Source of the DNA: Lysinibacter sp. HNR
GTDB taxonomy: Bacteria; Actinomycetota; Actinomycetes; Actinomycetales; Microbacteriaceae
Direction of reading: 5' to 3'
Length of the DNA: 64,000 nucleotides
Assembly (NCBI RefSeq): GCF_029760935.1
Contig: NZ_CP121684.1
Coordinates: forward strand, 1,302,001 to 1,366,000
Shown: piece by piece, positions 56,009 to 64,000 of the stretch
How the letters are laid out: each line of letters begins with the position of its first letter
How positions within the stretch are numbered: position 1 is the first letter of the stretch
The notes under the pieces: model-generated
Seen by the model: the letters and a program-made list of their open reading frames with translations, nothing else
What the model was told of the DNA's origin: nothing
Databases searched by the model: none
Made by a program: the position numbers and the translations under genes

Positions 56009-56359
56009 TTAGCTGAGTACGCGTGTGATGATCACGCCACCCACGGATGTGATGATGGCCATGCCTGCTACAGGCATCCACGCCATACGGTGTACGAGAG
56101 CGGAGAGACGACGGGTTTCCTCTGCCTGATCCGTGAGCGCCTGGCGCAGATGGTCAATATCCTCAGTGTCACGAGCCTGCTCAGTGATGCGGGTTTCGAG
56201 TGCTCGGATACGGGCGCTGTGTGCGTCCATACGCTCATCCACCCGGGCTAGAGACTCCACCGCCGCCTCTAAACGATCGAGGCGACGTTCGGTTTGCTGG
56301 CCCTGTTTGTAGATGTCTCCGAGCGTGACGACGTGGCCCAGTGGTTTTGAGTCTGGCAT
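56009..56359 (-). CDS. coiled-coil membrane protein of the lysis module
   Basis: 116 residues: N-terminus GHVVTLGDIYKQ, a coiled coil from about 20 to 85 (RRLDRLEAAVESLARVDERM), then one C-terminal membrane span (MAWMPVAGMAIITSVGGVII). DUF2746/holin-like accessory. It overlaps a tiny ORF upstream (TAATG). Confidence 0.65.
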   Translation of the reverse strand: MPDSKPLGHVVTLGDIYKQGQQTERRLDRLEAAVESLARVDERMDAHSARIRALETRITEQARDTEDIDHLRQALTDQAEETRRLSALVHRMAWMPVAGMAIITSVGGVIITRVLS

Positions 56360-56436
56360 TAGTAGCCCTCCTCGGCGGGTGGCACATACTCGGGATCGAG
56401 CGTGTACGGATCAAAATTTGCTGGTGCTGGGGACAT
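56359..56436 (-). CDS. possible 25-residue phage peptide
   Basis: ATG at 56436, sequence MSPAPANFDPYTLDPEYVPP and a short acidic end. Its stop overlaps the next ATG (TAATG), which suggests translational coupling. It also overlaps the end of the 39-residue ORF in another frame, so one of the two could result from a programmed or accidental frameshift. Confidence 0.35.
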   Translation of the reverse strand: MSPAPANFDPYTLDPEYVPPAEEGY

Positions 56437-56530
56437 CACTCTCCCCGCTCAGATCAATTGCTGCTGCCATATCGATTGCCGTCTGGATTTCCTCGTCTGT
56501 CCAAATGTCTTTCATGGGATGCTCGCTCAT
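56411..56530 (-). CDS. possible 39-residue phage protein
   Basis: ATG at 56530: MSEHPMKDIWTDEEIQTAID then a short acidic end. AAAGGAG lies just upstream. Fits the tightly packed order of the lysis module. No family recognised. Confidence 0.45.
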   Translation of the reverse strand: MSEHPMKDIWTDEEIQTAIDMAAAIDLSGESDVPSTSKF

Positions 56531-56532
56531 GA

Positions 56533-57252
56533 TTACGCTCCTTTCGCTGATTGTCCGCCGAGAGCCAGAGAGACCCACACATCAAACTCCCGGTCGTTGC
56601 CGGTGATGTGTTTCGAGATGAGTCGCTCTGAGATCCAGACCTCCTCACTCGTGGACAGGTGCCGGTAATAACCTGCGCCAATCAGGGCAATTCCTCGGCC
56701 TGGTGCCTGAATTCTTATCATGTCTTCGTCTCCTAGTTCTGGTATGACTGGCGCTGGGCCAGTGGTGTGTAAGATTTCATTTGCTCGCGTCACGATCTGC
56801 TCTAGACGTGGATAGAGATACGGGCCAGGACACGCGGTTTGTGCTACCTCGCGATGCCCAATAATGCGTGTCCGATCTAGTGGCCCCCACCGGTAGCGGG
56901 TAGAGAGGTCAGCAGCGAGGAGTGCTAGTGTCTCGATCTGAGCGTCTGACACCGGCCACTCAGGAGCACCGCCGGTATTAACCGTCTCGATCGTGATCGA
57001 TGGCGAATCGGCAGCATCCGATCCGCTCGTCCAGGCTCTGCGCTCCTCGGGCACGATGCCAACGAGCTGCCCTGTGGTGAGCAGGCAATAATTTGCGGAT
57101 GGCGACGGGTGCGGGTGCGTGGATAGCCGCGCGACGTTGCCCTCGTTTGTGCCGCCCGCCGTGTGGTGAACGATCATCCGAGATATCGGTTTTGTACGCG
57201 CACTGTGCTTTTGTGATGCAGCGACGCGTGTAGCGAGATGTGAAAAAACCAT
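56533..57252 (-). CDS. endolysin, N-acetylmuramoyl-L-alanine amidase
   Basis: 239 residues from ATG 57252. Amidase_2/PGRP domain: SRMIVHHTAGG (zinc His), GHREVAQTACPGPYLYP (zinc His and Cys). The C-terminal 75 residues after PELGDEDM may bind the cell wall. Cleaves the lactyl-amide bond of peptidoglycan at lysis; upstream AAGGAGG is strong. Confidence 0.92.
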   Translation of the reverse strand: MVFSHLATRVAASQKHSARTKPISRMIVHHTAGGTNEGNVARLSTHPHPSPSANYCLLTTGQLVGIVPEERRAWTSGSDAADSPSITIETVNTGGAPEWPVSDAQIETLALLAADLSTRYRWGPLDRTRIIGHREVAQTACPGPYLYPRLEQIVTRANEILHTTGPAPVIPELGDEDMIRIQAPGRGIALIGAGYYRHLSTSEEVWISERLISKHITGNDREFDVWVSLALGGQSAKGA

Positions 57253-57274
57253 GTTGTACCTCCTTCTTAAATGC

Positions 57275-57296
57275 AAAAACCCCGCACAAGGCGAGG
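57275..57296 (-). terminator. terminator between fibre and endolysin genes
   Basis: On the minus strand CCTCGC pairs with GCGGGG (one U-G) around CTTGT and is followed by TTTTTG. It partly separates structural and lysis transcripts. Confidence 0.65.
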
Positions 57297-57309
57297 TGAC
57301 TGGGGGGAC

Positions 57310-58533
57310 TCAGGGGCGGACGAAATCCAGAGACAGCCACGTAGGCTGTCCTGGTATGATGCCATAAGGCCCGTTAGTAGCTGTGGTGTAAATCCCGGGT
57401 GTGAGCACATCACCCGCTCTCAAGCGAATTTTGCGGGCGAACGAACCGAGTGCAGTGCCGCTTGACGGAGCGGGTTGTGTGGAAGCGACGAAATCGTCGG
57501 GCGTGGCGGCAGTCGAATTTAGCTTCACACCGAAAATTATGGGAATTTCTGTCACTACCTTAAAACCACCACTTAAGTCATACAACCCTGACCACGGGGC
57601 GACAAGACCAGATCGCCAAGGGGTGCTCCCCATGCCGCGCCCCTGCAAAGACCACGCCGCCGCGGAGCTTAGTATTGTCCACCCTGCCTTGAATTCTGCG
57701 CTGCTCAAAATCATCAGAGTGCCGCCGCCAGCCCACGTACCCCCGATACGGAGATATTTCACCTGATCTTCTAGGCAATAGGCTTCCGCCCCATCAGCAG
57801 GTGTCCACGCCGCTAGCTCCGTAGCGGTACGCACGATCACCACACCACCCGCAGTCGCAGTGTAGGGAGCGGTCTGCGTAATCACGACACCTGTACCCTG
57901 TGTTGAGGTAGCTCCTGCTGACACCTGGGCCACCGCCAGTTCTATCGCGCCGGCGGGAATCGCAGGTTTCACCAGAGATGCCACAGGCGCGACCGCACCC
58001 TGCACCACTACAACCTCAGGAGTCTGCGGAGCATCAGAGGACGGGGGGATGGCATAAATCACATCAAGCCGCGCGTTAGAGGTAGGGGCGGTTGTAGTCG
58101 CCCTGGATACTGTACCCGCCTGGCGCAGCACCGTAGCACCTGATAGCCGCGCAAAAGCCGCAGTAAATGTCCCCACCGAGTACGTCATAGTGGATGTCCC
58201 CACCACTAATGAAGGGGCGCGAGCATGGAGCAGCCCGGGGCGGATCACACCCGCAGCAGATCGCACAATCAGGCCGCCTACCTGTGCGGTCAGTGACGAA
58301 TCTAGCCCCGTCACATTGCCCTCATCACCCTGGTCACCTTTCTCACCTTTTTCTCCCCGAGGGAGCGTGAGGTTCAGTATCTGCGTGGGATAGGTACCTG
58401 TGATTGAGGCGGACGCGGCCCCACCCGAGGGGGTAGAGGTTACCGCACCGACTTTGAGTTGGTTGTCACGTCCGCGCTCACCCTGACCGCCAGGAATACC
58501 AAATTCGATAATGTCTGTAATCTGATCGACCAT
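57310..58533 (-). CDS. minor tail/fibre protein with collagen-like segment
   Basis: 407 residues from ATG 58533 (AAAGG upstream). Residues 10-75 contain Gly-rich GxY stretches (GIPGGQGERGRDN, LPRGEKGEKGDQGDEGNV), typical of trimeric phage fibres. The rest is beta-rich with a C-terminal domain probably for receptor binding. Confidence 0.8.
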   Translation of the reverse strand: MVDQITDIIEFGIPGGQGERGRDNQLKVGAVTSTPSGGAASASITGTYPTQILNLTLPRGEKGEKGDQGDEGNVTGLDSSLTAQVGGLIVRSAAGVIRPGLLHARAPSLVVGTSTMTYSVGTFTAAFARLSGATVLRQAGTVSRATTTAPTSNARLDVIYAIPPSSDAPQTPEVVVVQGAVAPVASLVKPAIPAGAIELAVAQVSAGATSTQGTGVVITQTAPYTATAGGVVIVRTATELAAWTPADGAEAYCLEDQVKYLRIGGTWAGGGTLMILSSAEFKAGWTILSSAAAWSLQGRGMGSTPWRSGLVAPWSGLYDLSGGFKVVTEIPIIFGVKLNSTAATPDDFVASTQPAPSSGTALGSFARKIRLRAGDVLTPGIYTTATNGPYGIIPGQPTWLSLDFVRP

Positions 58534-58545
58534 TTTCAAACCTTT

Positions 58546-58896
58546 CTAGTGAGAGAGGTACAGATACCCGCTGACTACCTGTGTCGTAATATCGTCGAGG
58601 GTCACCCGCAGATGCCATACTCCCGTGGAGCGTGAAGCCCACTCAGGGCCAGCTAAAGACGAGGGATCTAGCTCAATCTGTATGAGGGAGTCATTAAAAA
58701 TTCGGGCGGAAAATTCTTTCCACACCTCACCCGTGAGAGACTCGAATCGAACCGTAGCGGTACCCGCACGAACATCAACGAGAGTTTTTTCCTGTCCGTC
58801 ATCCCGGTACCAGCGAAACCCAAAACTCTGACTCCTACCCACACCCACAGCGACATCCTGACGGTGCAGTGTAGGCCGCCCCATAACCCCGGACAT
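58546..58896 (-). CDS. small phage tail-region protein
   Basis: 116 residues, beta-rich; GRPTLHRQDVAVGVGRSQSF at the N-terminus and TGVWHLRVTLDDITTQVVSG near the end. No certain family. Lies between fibre and minor tail genes, three bases from the latter, so it is co-translated with them. Confidence 0.6.
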   Translation of the reverse strand: MSGVMGRPTLHRQDVAVGVGRSQSFGFRWYRDDGQEKTLVDVRAGTATVRFESLTGEVWKEFSARIFNDSLIQIELDPSSLAGPEWASRSTGVWHLRVTLDDITTQVVSGYLYLSH

Positions 58897-58898
58897 GA

Positions 58899-59474
58899 TT
58901 ACTCCCTCATAAAAATAGCCTGAGCAGTGACCTGAGACACATTGTCGCTACTCGCCGGAAAGATCCCTGTGCCGTCTGTCCACATCTGAAAATGCACCTC
59001 GATCACCTGAGGAGGATTCGCTATAGACAGCCCGTGTGAGCTAGTGCATACATGGGCATCGCTTGCCACGCTATAGGTCGTTGATGCAAAAGATTCCAGC
59101 CCCGCGCTACCCGCTATGACGATACGTGATCTCACGCGGGGAAAAGAAAATTCCTTGGTATTGACCGCTGATCCCGACGCTATCGCCATAATACTCACCC
59201 GATTTTTCCCCGCAGGGCGTGTAATCCGCGCCACCGCTACAGTGGCCCAGTCAGCACCCAGCGCGTAGGCTCGGTTCTGCGCGAAATCCGTCACAGCCCA
59301 CGGCAGCGACAGAAAAAGTTGTTCAAGCTCTTTCATCTGCGCCTGGAGTTTCGCGACGGCCTGAAAAGACCGTGTACCCCCTGCCGCGAGGGCTTCGCGT
59401 GTGGCTAGCGCAGCAGCTTCGCGGCCACGGCGTAGATCGTCAAAGGGGTCGGTGGTTGCGGGGTTATATCCCAT
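58899..59474 (-). CDS. phage tail-region protein
   Basis: 191 residues. A short N-terminal helical region (LQAQMKELEQLFLSLP) and a beta-rich rest. Overlaps the previous tail gene by 11 bases. Position suggests a baseplate component; family not recognised. Confidence 0.6.
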   Translation of the reverse strand: MGYNPATTDPFDDLRRGREAAALATREALAAGGTRSFQAVAKLQAQMKELEQLFLSLPWAVTDFAQNRAYALGADWATVAVARITRPAGKNRVSIMAIASGSAVNTKEFSFPRVRSRIVIAGSAGLESFASTTYSVASDAHVCTSSHGLSIANPPQVIEVHFQMWTDGTGIFPASSDNVSQVTAQAIFMRE

Positions 59475-60567
59475 TTCGTATCCTTGTCTGTACCGTCATC
59501 CAGTCAGTAGTGTCTCCACTGACCTCAAGAATTTTCAGTGGTAAGGTTGTGTGCCCTGTGTAGGGGTGTGCGATAGTGACATTGGCCCAATCTCCGGGCC
59601 TCACTGTATGCTCAGCGCTCACCCGGATCGGAAAAACCTCCTGTGTGACAGAGCCACGCACAATACCCTCAGCCACATACCCCTGGAGCGTCTCCAACTC
59701 GCTGACACTAGAGTGGGTGGTGTCCGCTGACTGCATGACTGGCCACCCCTGACGAGTGAGAGCATCCGACGAGGCCCGAGCGACCAGCACCATGTCATCA
59801 CTACCACCACCCAGCCCCCAATAGTCTGTAGCCATACTGTCCGCTGACTCGTCTATACCCTCCAGCATTGCGCGACCCCCCGGAGCCGCGACATTCCAAT
59901 TGTGTACCGTATCGATGAGTTCAGCGTCTCCACGCATCGTGAAAAACAATTTGCCGTCACGACCGATCTGCGGATCAAACCGCAATTCGGGGCCACCAAT
60001 AACTTCGGTGAGCTGCTTGAGACGGTCACTTATATAGGCAAGGTCAAAACCGTAGTACGTCCGCACGTTTGCGCCGCCGGTGAGACCCGGTAGCGTAATA
60101 GGGAGCCGTCCCCATTTGAGGGATTCAGCGACAAGCTGCACCGCAATATCTACCAGAGAACCCGTGAATTCCAGTACCCATTCTGGTGAGGGATTTTCTT
60201 CATCTATCATCACCATGCCGTCCACATGGCGACTAGCTAGAGCGTGATTGAGAACAAGACGGTGCTCAAATATTTTCCACATGCCCGCCGCATTAATCGT
60301 GAGCTTTTGGCCGGCCAGATTACGTCTAGTCACTGGGCCAGCATGAATAATATGATCCCCCCGCATTACCGCCACGAGTGTGCGGTACGGATAGGTTTTA
60401 GCCCTCACATCCCATTGATCAGCTTCACGTGACCAATCAATCGTAATGTCAATACTCCCCGGGTCGTTGAGGGTTTGCTGCCATGAAATATCAGAAGCCG
60501 GGATTCTACCAATAAGGTTTCCGGTCATCATTTCAAAAGCCACGGCCTTGACTGGTTCTAGTGCCAT
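59464..60567 (-). CDS. phage minor tail protein (Gp37-like baseplate hub)
   Basis: 367 residues. FEMMTGNLIGRIPASDISWQ and RTLVAVMRGDHIIHAGPV match the ReqiPepy6 Gp37-like family of siphovirus tail-tip proteins. GSVTQEVFPIRVSAEHTVRPG near the end is the same domain. Overlaps both neighbours by about 10 bases. Confidence 0.78.
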   Translation of the reverse strand: MALEPVKAVAFEMMTGNLIGRIPASDISWQQTLNDPGSIDITIDWSREADQWDVRAKTYPYRTLVAVMRGDHIIHAGPVTRRNLAGQKLTINAAGMWKIFEHRLVLNHALASRHVDGMVMIDEENPSPEWVLEFTGSLVDIAVQLVAESLKWGRLPITLPGLTGGANVRTYYGFDLAYISDRLKQLTEVIGGPELRFDPQIGRDGKLFFTMRGDAELIDTVHNWNVAAPGGRAMLEGIDESADSMATDYWGLGGGSDDMVLVARASSDALTRQGWPVMQSADTTHSSVSELETLQGYVAEGIVRGSVTQEVFPIRVSAEHTVRPGDWANVTIAHPYTGHTTLPLKILEVSGDTTDWMTVQTRIRNGI

Positions 60568-61319
60568 GCGGGCCTCACTCTCATCTGCACACGAGCGCCA
60601 GAAGTCACCGAGACCGTAACCGGCGTAGTGCCTGGGGGTAATGACAGCACTGCATCATCAATCAACCCGCCAGCCTCAACCCCTCCGCTGTACGCGATTC
60701 CGTAGCGCGTATCAATACGAAGATCAGTAGCATTCCCTGCCCACCGAACCCTACGATCACCCTGCGTAAGCGTTAGATTCGTGACTCGCCCGGACACCTC
60801 GATAATCGGGTAGGTATCTGCCGTGCCGGGGTTCTGCACCGTGATCACATTTCCTATCGTGGGAAAGACCGCTTCGCGCCCATATTTCATCGGGTCGGGA
60901 CATGTCAGCACGAGAGAAAACCCTGCCCGCCACGCGTTGATAGGGCGGAGAATTGGCTGTGTCCCCAGGAACCCTGTGACGCTACGCCCCCCGGAGGCAT
61001 CCTGTACATGTACTGTCAGCTCCTGCGTGATGAGTGCTGCTAGCCGGTCACGTGCTACAGCCTCCGCTACCGCCGATGTTTTGTCGCTGTGGAAACCCCG
61101 GATCGTGAGAATACGAGGCCCCACCAGCAAATGAGCGGGCCAGTATCCGCCGTGCATTTGTGGGATCAGTACCGACTCAGCCCGAGGCGGGGCAGGCTCA
61201 TACCACCCCTCCAAACCGTCTTTTTCCAGCCCCCAAATTCCGGGGCCAGGTGCCCGATTGAGTAGCGGCCCATCCACTAAATCGAGCACCCCGGACGCTG
61301 AAGAAATCGTCACTCTCAT
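60558..61319 (-). CDS. phage distal tail protein (Dit-like)
   Basis: 253 residues. MRVTISSASGVLDLVDGPLL, a middle TIRGFHSDKTS segment, FSLVLTCPDPMKYG (typical of Dit C-terminal domains) and a galectin-like rest. It lies directly after the tape measure gene, the standard Dit position. Confidence 0.78.
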   Translation of the reverse strand: MRVTISSASGVLDLVDGPLLNRAPGPGIWGLEKDGLEGWYEPAPPRAESVLIPQMHGGYWPAHLLVGPRILTIRGFHSDKTSAVAEAVARDRLAALITQELTVHVQDASGGRSVTGFLGTQPILRPINAWRAGFSLVLTCPDPMKYGREAVFPTIGNVITVQNPGTADTYPIIEVSGRVTNLTLTQGDRRVRWAGNATDLRIDTRYGIAYSGGVEAGGLIDDAVLSLPPGTTPVTVSVTSGARVQMRVRPAWH

Positions 61320-61320
61320 G

Positions 61321-64000
61321 TCATCTCCTCAACCGCTCTGCCACCACTGCCGCCACCAAGTGCGGATCGTTCGCGTACACGTTAATTGGCGTGCTACGCT
61401 CCTCAACTGCCTCGCTGGCCGGGGCGGTGGCGCTGCCTACTCCCGCAGCTCTCACCGAAACATCTCCCGTAAAAGCCGCTGACACCGAAGCCATTGCAGA
61501 CTGGGCAAGGGCGGAAGCCGATTTAGCCTTATCTACCAGGAATCCGCCCAGGTCTGACGCTGAGGCCATCGCAACTTTCGCCCGGGCAGTGGCGGATTTA
61601 GCCATAGCCACCATGGAGTCACCCAATGCGGGCGCTAAGAAATTCACGCCCTTCACAACACCACGAACGATATCTCCACCCGGCCTGACCATTTTCCGAG
61701 CCGGGGATTTGATACCGAAAAAGCTTGTGAAACCTTCGAAAGCTGCACCGGCCAAATTAACCACCGCATCAATGATCGCGCCCACCATTGACCCCAGGCC
61801 CTTAATAATTCCGAGTACAATCTGTTTGCCCAGGTCGAGCCAGTCAACCCCCATGAGGCCGTTCCAGATTGCGCTAATAATCTGAGGGATCATTGCAACT
61901 ATTTGAGGGATCGCCTTGATGAGTCCTGCGATCAGAGACACTACAAGCTGAATGCCCGCCGTGATGATCTGTGGGAGCATCGTCAAAAGCCCCGTAATGA
62001 GCTGCAAAATCAGCGTGATAGCAGCCGTGATGAGCATCGGGAGCGCATCAATCAGACCCTCGATCAGAGCGAGGAGCAATTGAATACCCGCCTCAATGAT
62101 GAGCGGAAGGTTGTCGATAATCGCACCCAAAAGCTCCATCACCAAATCAATCACAGTCGCGACCCATGTTGGCAATGTTTCGAGAATCCCAGAAAGCAGA
62201 GCGAGGAGTAATTGTATTCCTGCCTCGATAATCAGAGGAAGACTTGAAATGATCGCGCTCAAAAGTTGCGCCACCAAATCAATTGCAGCTCGTATGAGTG
62301 CAGGCACCGCGACAATGATTCCATTCACAAGCGCCATGAGTAGCCGAACGCCCGCCTCAATAACCATCGGCAGACTTGCAACTAGCGCAGTCAGAAGCCC
62401 TGCAAGCAGCTGCACTGTGCCCTCTACCAGAAGAGGCAGCGCGGTCACTAATCCTTCTACGAGAGCTGTGACGAGCATTAACGCCCCGTTAATAATCATT
62501 GGCAGGTTATCGATAATCGCGGTGATTAGTCCCTGCATGAGGGTGACAGCCCCAGATACGAGGAGGGGGATTGACGCGACGATACCTTCGACAAGAGCGG
62601 TCACGATCCCGGTTGCTGCCTCCAAAATCACCGGTACCATCGCCAGAATCGAGGCGATGAGTTGCGGGATCATGGTTACGATCTTCTCTATGACGCCTGG
62701 TAGCGCCGCAACCATCTGATCAATCATCCCGGTAAGGCCCGAGACGATACCGCTCGCATCCCCGCCAGAGGACGCGACCACAGCCATGAGTACGCCGATA
62801 ATTCCCAGAGGCCCAGCGAGCATCCGCAGCGGGCCAAGAAGGCCCGCGAGCACACCGCCAAACATGGGTAGCTTCGAGAGTAGCCCCACGATGCCGCCAC
62901 CGGACAGGACAACCAGCGCACCACCGAGGGCAACCACGGCGGGGTGAAGACTCGACAAAACATCCTTGACTCCGCTGAACCCTGGGCCAGCTTTTCCTAT
63001 GCTCGCGCCGAGTTTCTCAAACGTGGGTGCGAGTGCATCCACGCCCTGACGTAGCCAGGTCACCGCAGGAGTCACAATCGAGGTAATAGCGGTCGCTAAA
63101 CCTGTCAGGATCGGGAGTACTGCTGACCCGATACGCACAGCCAGACCCTGAAAAGTAACGCCCAGGGTACGGACAGACCCGCGAAACGCACCGAACTTTT
63201 TCTTGTCCGTTTCATCCAGGACGATACCAAGCTCAGCGGCTTTACCCGTAAGCTCCGCGATTCCCTCAGCACCCCGATTAAGAAATGGGAGCATGGCGGT
63301 TCCTGACCGCCCAAACATTTGTACGGCCAGAGCGGTTTTCTCTGGCCCGTCCGCCATATTTTTAAACCGATTCGCCACCTCGGGTAGCAGATCAGACATT
63401 TCACGGATGTTACCTTTAGCGTCAGTAATCCTTGTACCGAGCTTCTGAGACATCTCAGCCGCAGCCTCAGATGAGTCCGAGGCTGATTCGAGCTTCCGCG
63501 AGAAAATCGTCAACGACGTATTCGCTGCCTCAGTATCCATGCCGGAGAGCTGCATAGCCCCACGCAGCCCCGACACCTGTTCTACCGTGCCGCCGATGAT
63601 GCGCTGTAGAGCGTTTACCGAGCCGGTCAGGCTGGTAAACGCTTTGACACCGATAGCTGCGACCGCAACCAGGCTCGTGCCAAGTACGGTGGCCCCGGTA
63701 GTGATACCTGAGGCTATTGACTGTCCTATACGGACAGCGACAGCACCGACACTAGAGCCAATTTTTTGTAGCCCTGAGAGCATCGAGCTGCCAAGCGCAG
63801 CCATGCCGGTGAGTGCGGCACCACCCATACCCGACAGCCCACCCGCAACAGAGGAAACCACCCCGCGCGCAGCAGGGCCAACCACGCCACCCAGTTTCGA
63901 GAACATCCCCGAAACCTGCGTGGTGACCGGGGACATCCACGTAGAAACCTTTGATCCGAGCTGCACAAATGGCGTTGCGACTTTCATAGCCGCAGCCGCA
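61321..64000 (-). CDS. tail tape measure protein (5' end outside the window)
   Basis: At least 893 residues; the frame is still open at 64,000, so the ATG at 63987 may be internal. N-terminal TP901-type region (GAMQLSGMDTEAANTSLTIF, KTALAVQMFGRSGTAML), hydrophobic middle, and a long array of amphipathic repeats with the pattern LPxIIxAGIxLLxALxxGI. It sets tail length and threads DNA during ejection. Confidence 0.9.
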   Translation of the reverse strand, partial: AAAAMKVATPFVQLGSKVSTWMSPVTTQVSGMFSKLGGVVGPAARGVVSSVAGGLSGMGGAALTGMAALGSSMLSGLQKIGSSVGAVAVRIGQSIASGITTGATVLGTSLVAVAAIGVKAFTSLTGSVNALQRIIGGTVEQVSGLRGAMQLSGMDTEAANTSLTIFSRKLESASDSSEAAAEMSQKLGTRITDAKGNIREMSDLLPEVANRFKNMADGPEKTALAVQMFGRSGTAMLPFLNRGAEGIAELTGKAAELGIVLDETDKKKFGAFRGSVRTLGVTFQGLAVRIGSAVLPILTGLATAITSIVTPAVTWLRQGVDALAPTFEKLGASIGKAGPGFSGVKDVLSSLHPAVVALGGALVVLSGGGIVGLLSKLPMFGGVLAGLLGPLRMLAGPLGIIGVLMAVVASSGGDASGIVSGLTGMIDQMVAALPGVIEKIVTMIPQLIASILAMVPVILEAATGIVTALVEGIVASIPLLVSGAVTLMQGLITAIIDNLPMIINGALMLVTALVEGLVTALPLLVEGTVQLLAGLLTALVASLPMVIEAGVRLLMALVNGIIVAVPALIRAAIDLVAQLLSAIISSLPLIIEAGIQLLLALLSGILETLPTWVATVIDLVMELLGAIIDNLPLIIEAGIQLLLALIEGLIDALPMLITAAITLILQLITGLLTMLPQIITAGIQLVVSLIAGLIKAIPQIVAMIPQIISAIWNGLMGVDWLDLGKQIVLGIIKGLGSMVGAIIDAVVNLAGAAFEGFTSFFGIKSPARKMVRPGGDIVRGVVKGVNFLAPALGDSMVAMAKSATARAKVAMASASDLGGFLVDKAKSASALAQSAMASVSAAFTGDVSVRAAGVGSATAPASEAVEERSTPINVYANDPHLVAAVVAERLRR

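Larger units (their letters stand above)
51130..64000. mobile_element. siphovirus-type prophage, left part (attL to tape measure gene)
   Basis: Left boundary is a truncated tRNA-Val; the right boundary is outside. Minus-strand order from the right edge is tape measure, distal tail, tail-associated proteins, fibre, amidase and holin, the usual siphovirus order. A plus-strand accessory block with a cas gene lies between the lysis module and attL. No integrase is in the window, so it should be near the far end. Confidence 0.92.

Overview
The window reads as the chromosome of a high-to-moderate GC actinobacterium of the order Micrococcales, most probably Microbacteriaceae. The evidence is gene order and product type: lipA-lipB beside ffh-rpsP-khpA-rimM-trmD-rplS-lepB-rnhB-DUF2469-yraN-comM-dprA-xerC, then rpsB-tsf-pyrH-frr-cdsA, then an actinobacterial TPR co-chaperone, cysteine desulfurase-mnmA-ligA-gatCAB, and clpS-DUF2017-zinicin. 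GTG starts are frequent. Species cannot be fixed from sequence alone.

Layout. 1-17.1 kb is an almost uninterrupted core block for translation, secretion, RNA processing, competence and lipid synthesis. 17.1-31.1 kb holds DivIVA-type polarity proteins (one of 952 residues with a ten-unit 11-residue repeat), a lytic transglycosylase, an envelope protein with an internal lipobox, tRNA thiolation genes and DNA ligase. 31.4-36.4 kb is gatCAB with an IS1634-like insertion sequence at the very end of gatB; the 36-bp target duplication leaves the gatB product intact. 36.5-46.7 kb holds an acyl-CoA synthetase, dinB, the ClpS cluster, tRNA-His, orn, a Mn/Zn ABC importer and a TMEM175-type channel. 47.3-50.9 kb is a PadR-controlled ABC exporter locus with a decayed gene inside it.

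At 51,130 a truncated tRNA-Val(CAC) and a pair of 28-bp direct repeats mark the left attachment end of a prophage that runs off the right edge. Tail, fibre and lysis genes lie on the minus strand (64.0 to 55.8 kb) and run towards the attachment site. Between them and attL is a plus-strand accessory block (51.4-55.5 kb).

The accessory block is the notable part. A consensus, probably leaderless promoter with a palindrome in its spacer drives a small GNAT-like gene, a small helix-turn-helix gene and a stand-alone Cse1/CasA (Cas8e, the PAM-reading large subunit of type I-E Cascade). No cas3, cse2, cas7, cas5, cas6, cas1 or cas2 is present. Directly downstream, before the operon terminator, sit four type I-E-like CRISPR repeats with short, partly duplicated spacers. 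A base change in their stem is compensated on the other side, which points to selection on the RNA hairpin. A second pair of I-E-like repeats, with a possible promoter of its own, lies on the opposite strand at 55.53-55.63 kb. My inference is a phage-carried device acting on host type I-E CRISPR immunity: a subunit decoy plus repeat-mimic RNA, perhaps with a GNAT modifier and an Aca-like regulator. The sequence shows the parts; the function is not shown.
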